Assembly: GCA_002690445.1 (NCBI GenBank)
Contig: NZER01000094.1
Location: 1 to 7,328 of the forward strand
DNA: 7,328 bases
Direction of reading: 5' to 3'
Source: Candidatus Pacearchaeota archaeon
Lineage (GTDB): Archaea; Nanoarchaeota; Nanoarchaeia; Pacearchaeales; GW2011-AR1
Position 1 is the stretch's first letter. Every line of letters starts with the position of its first letter. The position numbers and the translations under genes are program-made. The notes under the pieces were generated by a model that saw only the letters and a program-made list of their open reading frames with translations, was not told the origin of the DNA and searched no databases. Of the stretch, positions 5,666-7,328 are shown one piece after another.

Positions 5666-7328
5666 CACAGAGACCATTCGTTGGTGGCGGTGAGCTAACG
5701 GGGGAAACTCCGGAAGAAAAACAACGAAAGCTTCGCCTCCCCGGATTTGATGCCCCGGAATATACACGCCAAGTACCAAGCCTTCCGGGTTTTACAGTTC
5801 CTAATGATTACCTGACACAGAGCCAGCGAAGAAGTATATCCATGCAAGAAGCAGGATTTACTTTCATGCCGGGAGAAGAAAGACTTCCGGCAGATAAAAA
5901 ACGCTCTCTGTACGAGACCCTTTCGCAGGTGGAAGCAGAGGAAATTCCTTCCACTGAAGGAAGACGGCGTCTATCAGACACAGAGATTGCCGGATATGCC
6001 GCCCGTGGTGAATTACGGGATCCAGACGGGCGTTATCTTGTTCCCGTTAAACCTGATCAGATCCCCCGAAGTGCCACGAATACACTGGCAGCAATGGGCG
6101 GCACATGGATAAGTGCCTATGAAGAAGGTGCCAGATGGCTTCGTGGGCAGGGTGAAAAGCAGCTTCGCTTTGCTACCGGTGACGAGAAGGAACGATACGA
6201 GGAGGCATTACGGAAACATGAAGCTGCCCTCGGCAGGGATCTTGATGTTTTTGAGGAACAGAGATTTTTTGACAGCTACTTTACAGACATAAAGTTTTTA
6301 CCGGATAACTATACCCGTGGAAGTGTGGAGCTTGCGTTAGAGATGATCGTTCCTGCCAGCATGATCGAGAAAGCTGGTGAGAAAATTATCATGAAGGCAC
6401 TTAAACCTGCATGGCAGTATGGTATCAAGCCTATCTGGAAAGGTGGTAAACAGCTCTTACCGGGTGGTGGTGGTGAAATTGTTGATTATGCAACACGAGA
6501 TAATGTCAGCAAGATATACGAATCAATGCCTAATTATAAGGACATGGAAACCGTAGATCTTATTGATTATTTTGGTAAGAATCGCATTCTGGCTGACAGT
6601 ATGCAGAGAGAACGCCTCGTATTGAATTCTGCTGACGGCACTGTGTCTCCCGAACATATTAACAACAGTAATGTTAATACCCGTATCAAGGGATTTGTAG
6701 GTGGCGGTGCGGATATATCCAACCTGTCTCCCAAGGATAAGGAAAATCTGCTCAGGTCAATTGATGATACTGCCGATCTGGTTAATAAAGAATTAGATGA
6801 GATTATTGCCGAGTTGAAAACACGAGATACTATCGGTACGGAAATACTGGATAAGCTGTCTAATACCCGTGCTGATAATAGCTTTATAGGATATTTCTTT
6901 CATGGAAGTGGAAGAGAATCAGCAGAGTCAGCATATTCAGTACATGGTCCTCGTGAAGCGATACTGGGTGATGCGGCTTATGCTACCCCTTATCGTGAAT
7001 TTGCAGATGAGTTCGGTCCTAATTTGGATATCGTGGAAATCCGGTTAGATAATCCTCTTGTTATAGAGACAGATGCCGATTGGATGGCATTAACAAAAAA
7101 AGCCGGTCTGTTCAGTCATATGCCAAACAGTACAGACGAGATCATGGCATTACGAGCAGTAATCCAGAGATCATTGGATGACATTGTGACATATGGAGGT
7201 GGACCTCGGTTTCCTGATGGACCTGACGGAGTTGTAATAAAAATTCCTGCCGATGAAGCATCAGGAAAACGATTACAGCAGTTATTTGGCTATGACACGG
7301 TTGTTAAGTTTGATGCCCCAAGCAAAGA
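5662..7328 (+). CDS. Large uncharacterised phage protein with C-terminal ADP-ribosyltransferase-like domain, 3'-truncated
   Basis: The frame is open for 555 codons to the right edge with no stop, so the gene is partial. The ATG overlaps the previous stop (ATGA) and has AGGAG 6 nt upstream. The N-terminus is Pro/Gly-rich and holds two LPGF motifs (26-29, 41-44). Residues 100-205 are helical and charged, including RDPDGRYLVPVKPDQIP (109-125) and a probable coiled segment at 180-201. Residues 220-260 are hydrophobic to amphipathic with scattered lysines. Residues 334-405 are helical with many acidic and lysine residues. The last ~145 residues resemble an ADP-ribosyltransferase fold (separate entry). 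The function of the first 400 residues is unknown. I infer a virion-associated, possibly injected protein carrying an effector domain. Only 2 of 39 Arg codons are AGG, unlike the terminase gene. Confidence 0.92.
   Translation, partial: MTQRPFVGGGELTGETPEEKQRKLRLPGFDAPEYTRQVPSLPGFTVPNDYLTQSQRRSISMQEAGFTFMPGEERLPADKKRSLYETLSQVEAEEIPSTEGRRRLSDTEIAGYAARGELRDPDGRYLVPVKPDQIPRSATNTLAAMGGTWISAYEEGARWLRGQGEKQLRFATGDEKERYEEALRKHEAALGRDLDVFEEQRFFDSYFTDIKFLPDNYTRGSVELALEMIVPASMIEKAGEKIIMKALKPAWQYGIKPIWKGGKQLLPGGGGEIVDYATRDNVSKIYESMPNYKDMETVDLIDYFGKNRILADSMQRERLVLNSADGTVSPEHINNSNVNTRIKGFVGGGADISNLSPKDKENLLRSIDDTADLVNKELDEIIAELKTRDTIGTEILDKLSNTRADNSFIGYFFHGSGRESAESAYSVHGPREAILGDAAYATPYREFADEFGPNLDIVEIRLDNPLVIETDADWMALTKKAGLFSHMPNSTDEIMALRAVIQRSLDDIVTYGGGPRFPDGPDGVVIKIPADEASGKRLQQLFGYDTVVKFDAPSK
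6889..7328 (+). other. ADP-ribosyltransferase-like domain (ART of polyvalent/virion proteins), nearly complete
   Basis: Residues about 410-555 of the last protein carry the pattern of the NAD-using ART fold found in large phage proteins. GYFFHGSGRE (410-419) matches the first-strand [YF]HG[TS] with the NAD-binding His at 414. ILGDAAYATPYREFADEFG (434-452) matches the 'G-x-x-x-Y-x-[ST]-x-x-x-x-A-x-x-[FY]G' block, with Tyr 440 as candidate second triad residue. IVEIRLDNPLVI (457-468) is the typical strand ending in NPL. GPDGVVIK (520-527) and FGYDTVVKFD (542-551) match the closing strands. The third triad residue (Glu, Asp or Gln) cannot be placed with certainty; D522 is one candidate. The reaction would be transfer of ADP-ribose from NAD+ to an unknown host or phage target. 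The fold assignment is from motif memory and not from a database match. Confidence 0.6.

Noticed and set aside
5945..5962. Perfect inverted repeat with 7-bp stem and 4-base loop (TTCCTTC-CACT-GAAGGAA)
   Set aside because: It is inside the coding frame of the last gene, has no U-tract after it, and a 7-bp stem can arise by chance in a window of this size. It is not called a terminator.

Overview
The window is a gene-dense stretch of a tailed double-stranded DNA virus (Caudoviricetes), either a free phage or a prophage. The evidence is a large terminase subunit followed at once by a portal-like protein, with every gene on the + strand and almost no space between genes. The host cannot be named. 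Purine-rich Shine-Dalgarno-like sites before the starts point to a bacterial host. I see no integrase, tRNA, CRISPR array or insertion sequence.

Layout. (1) Positions 1-1075 hold the C-terminal part of the terminase large subunit; its N-terminus lies off the left edge. The Walker B box and all three RuvC-like nuclease motifs are present. (2) Positions 1085-2959 hold a 624-residue portal-like protein with a Pro/Gly-rich tail. (3) Positions 2949-3146 hold a 65-residue basic protein of unknown function that begins with TTG inside the portal gene. (4) Positions 3146-5665 hold an 839-residue protein I do not recognise. It is probably virion-associated, carries an internal repeat, and ends in an Ala/Glu/Arg-rich helical tail. 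(5) From 5662 to the right edge runs an open reading frame of at least 555 residues with no stop in the window. Its last ~145 residues look like an ADP-ribosyltransferase fold.

The five genes look like one transcription unit. The junctions are a 9-nt gap, then overlaps of 11, 1 and 4 nt, which favours translational coupling. Terminase and portal form the DNA-packaging machine at the capsid vertex. Genes 4 and 5 sit where a scaffold, protease and major capsid gene are often found, yet neither resembles those. I infer that they are large virion or ejected proteins, the last one perhaps delivering an ADP-ribosylating effector into the host.

Base and codon use change along the window. The first genes are GC-rich and heavy in AGG arginine codons, while the last gene is clearly AT-richer and almost lacks AGG. 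This suggests a mosaic join near the start of gene 4. There is no stretch over 300 bases without a gene. No promoter or terminator is evident.
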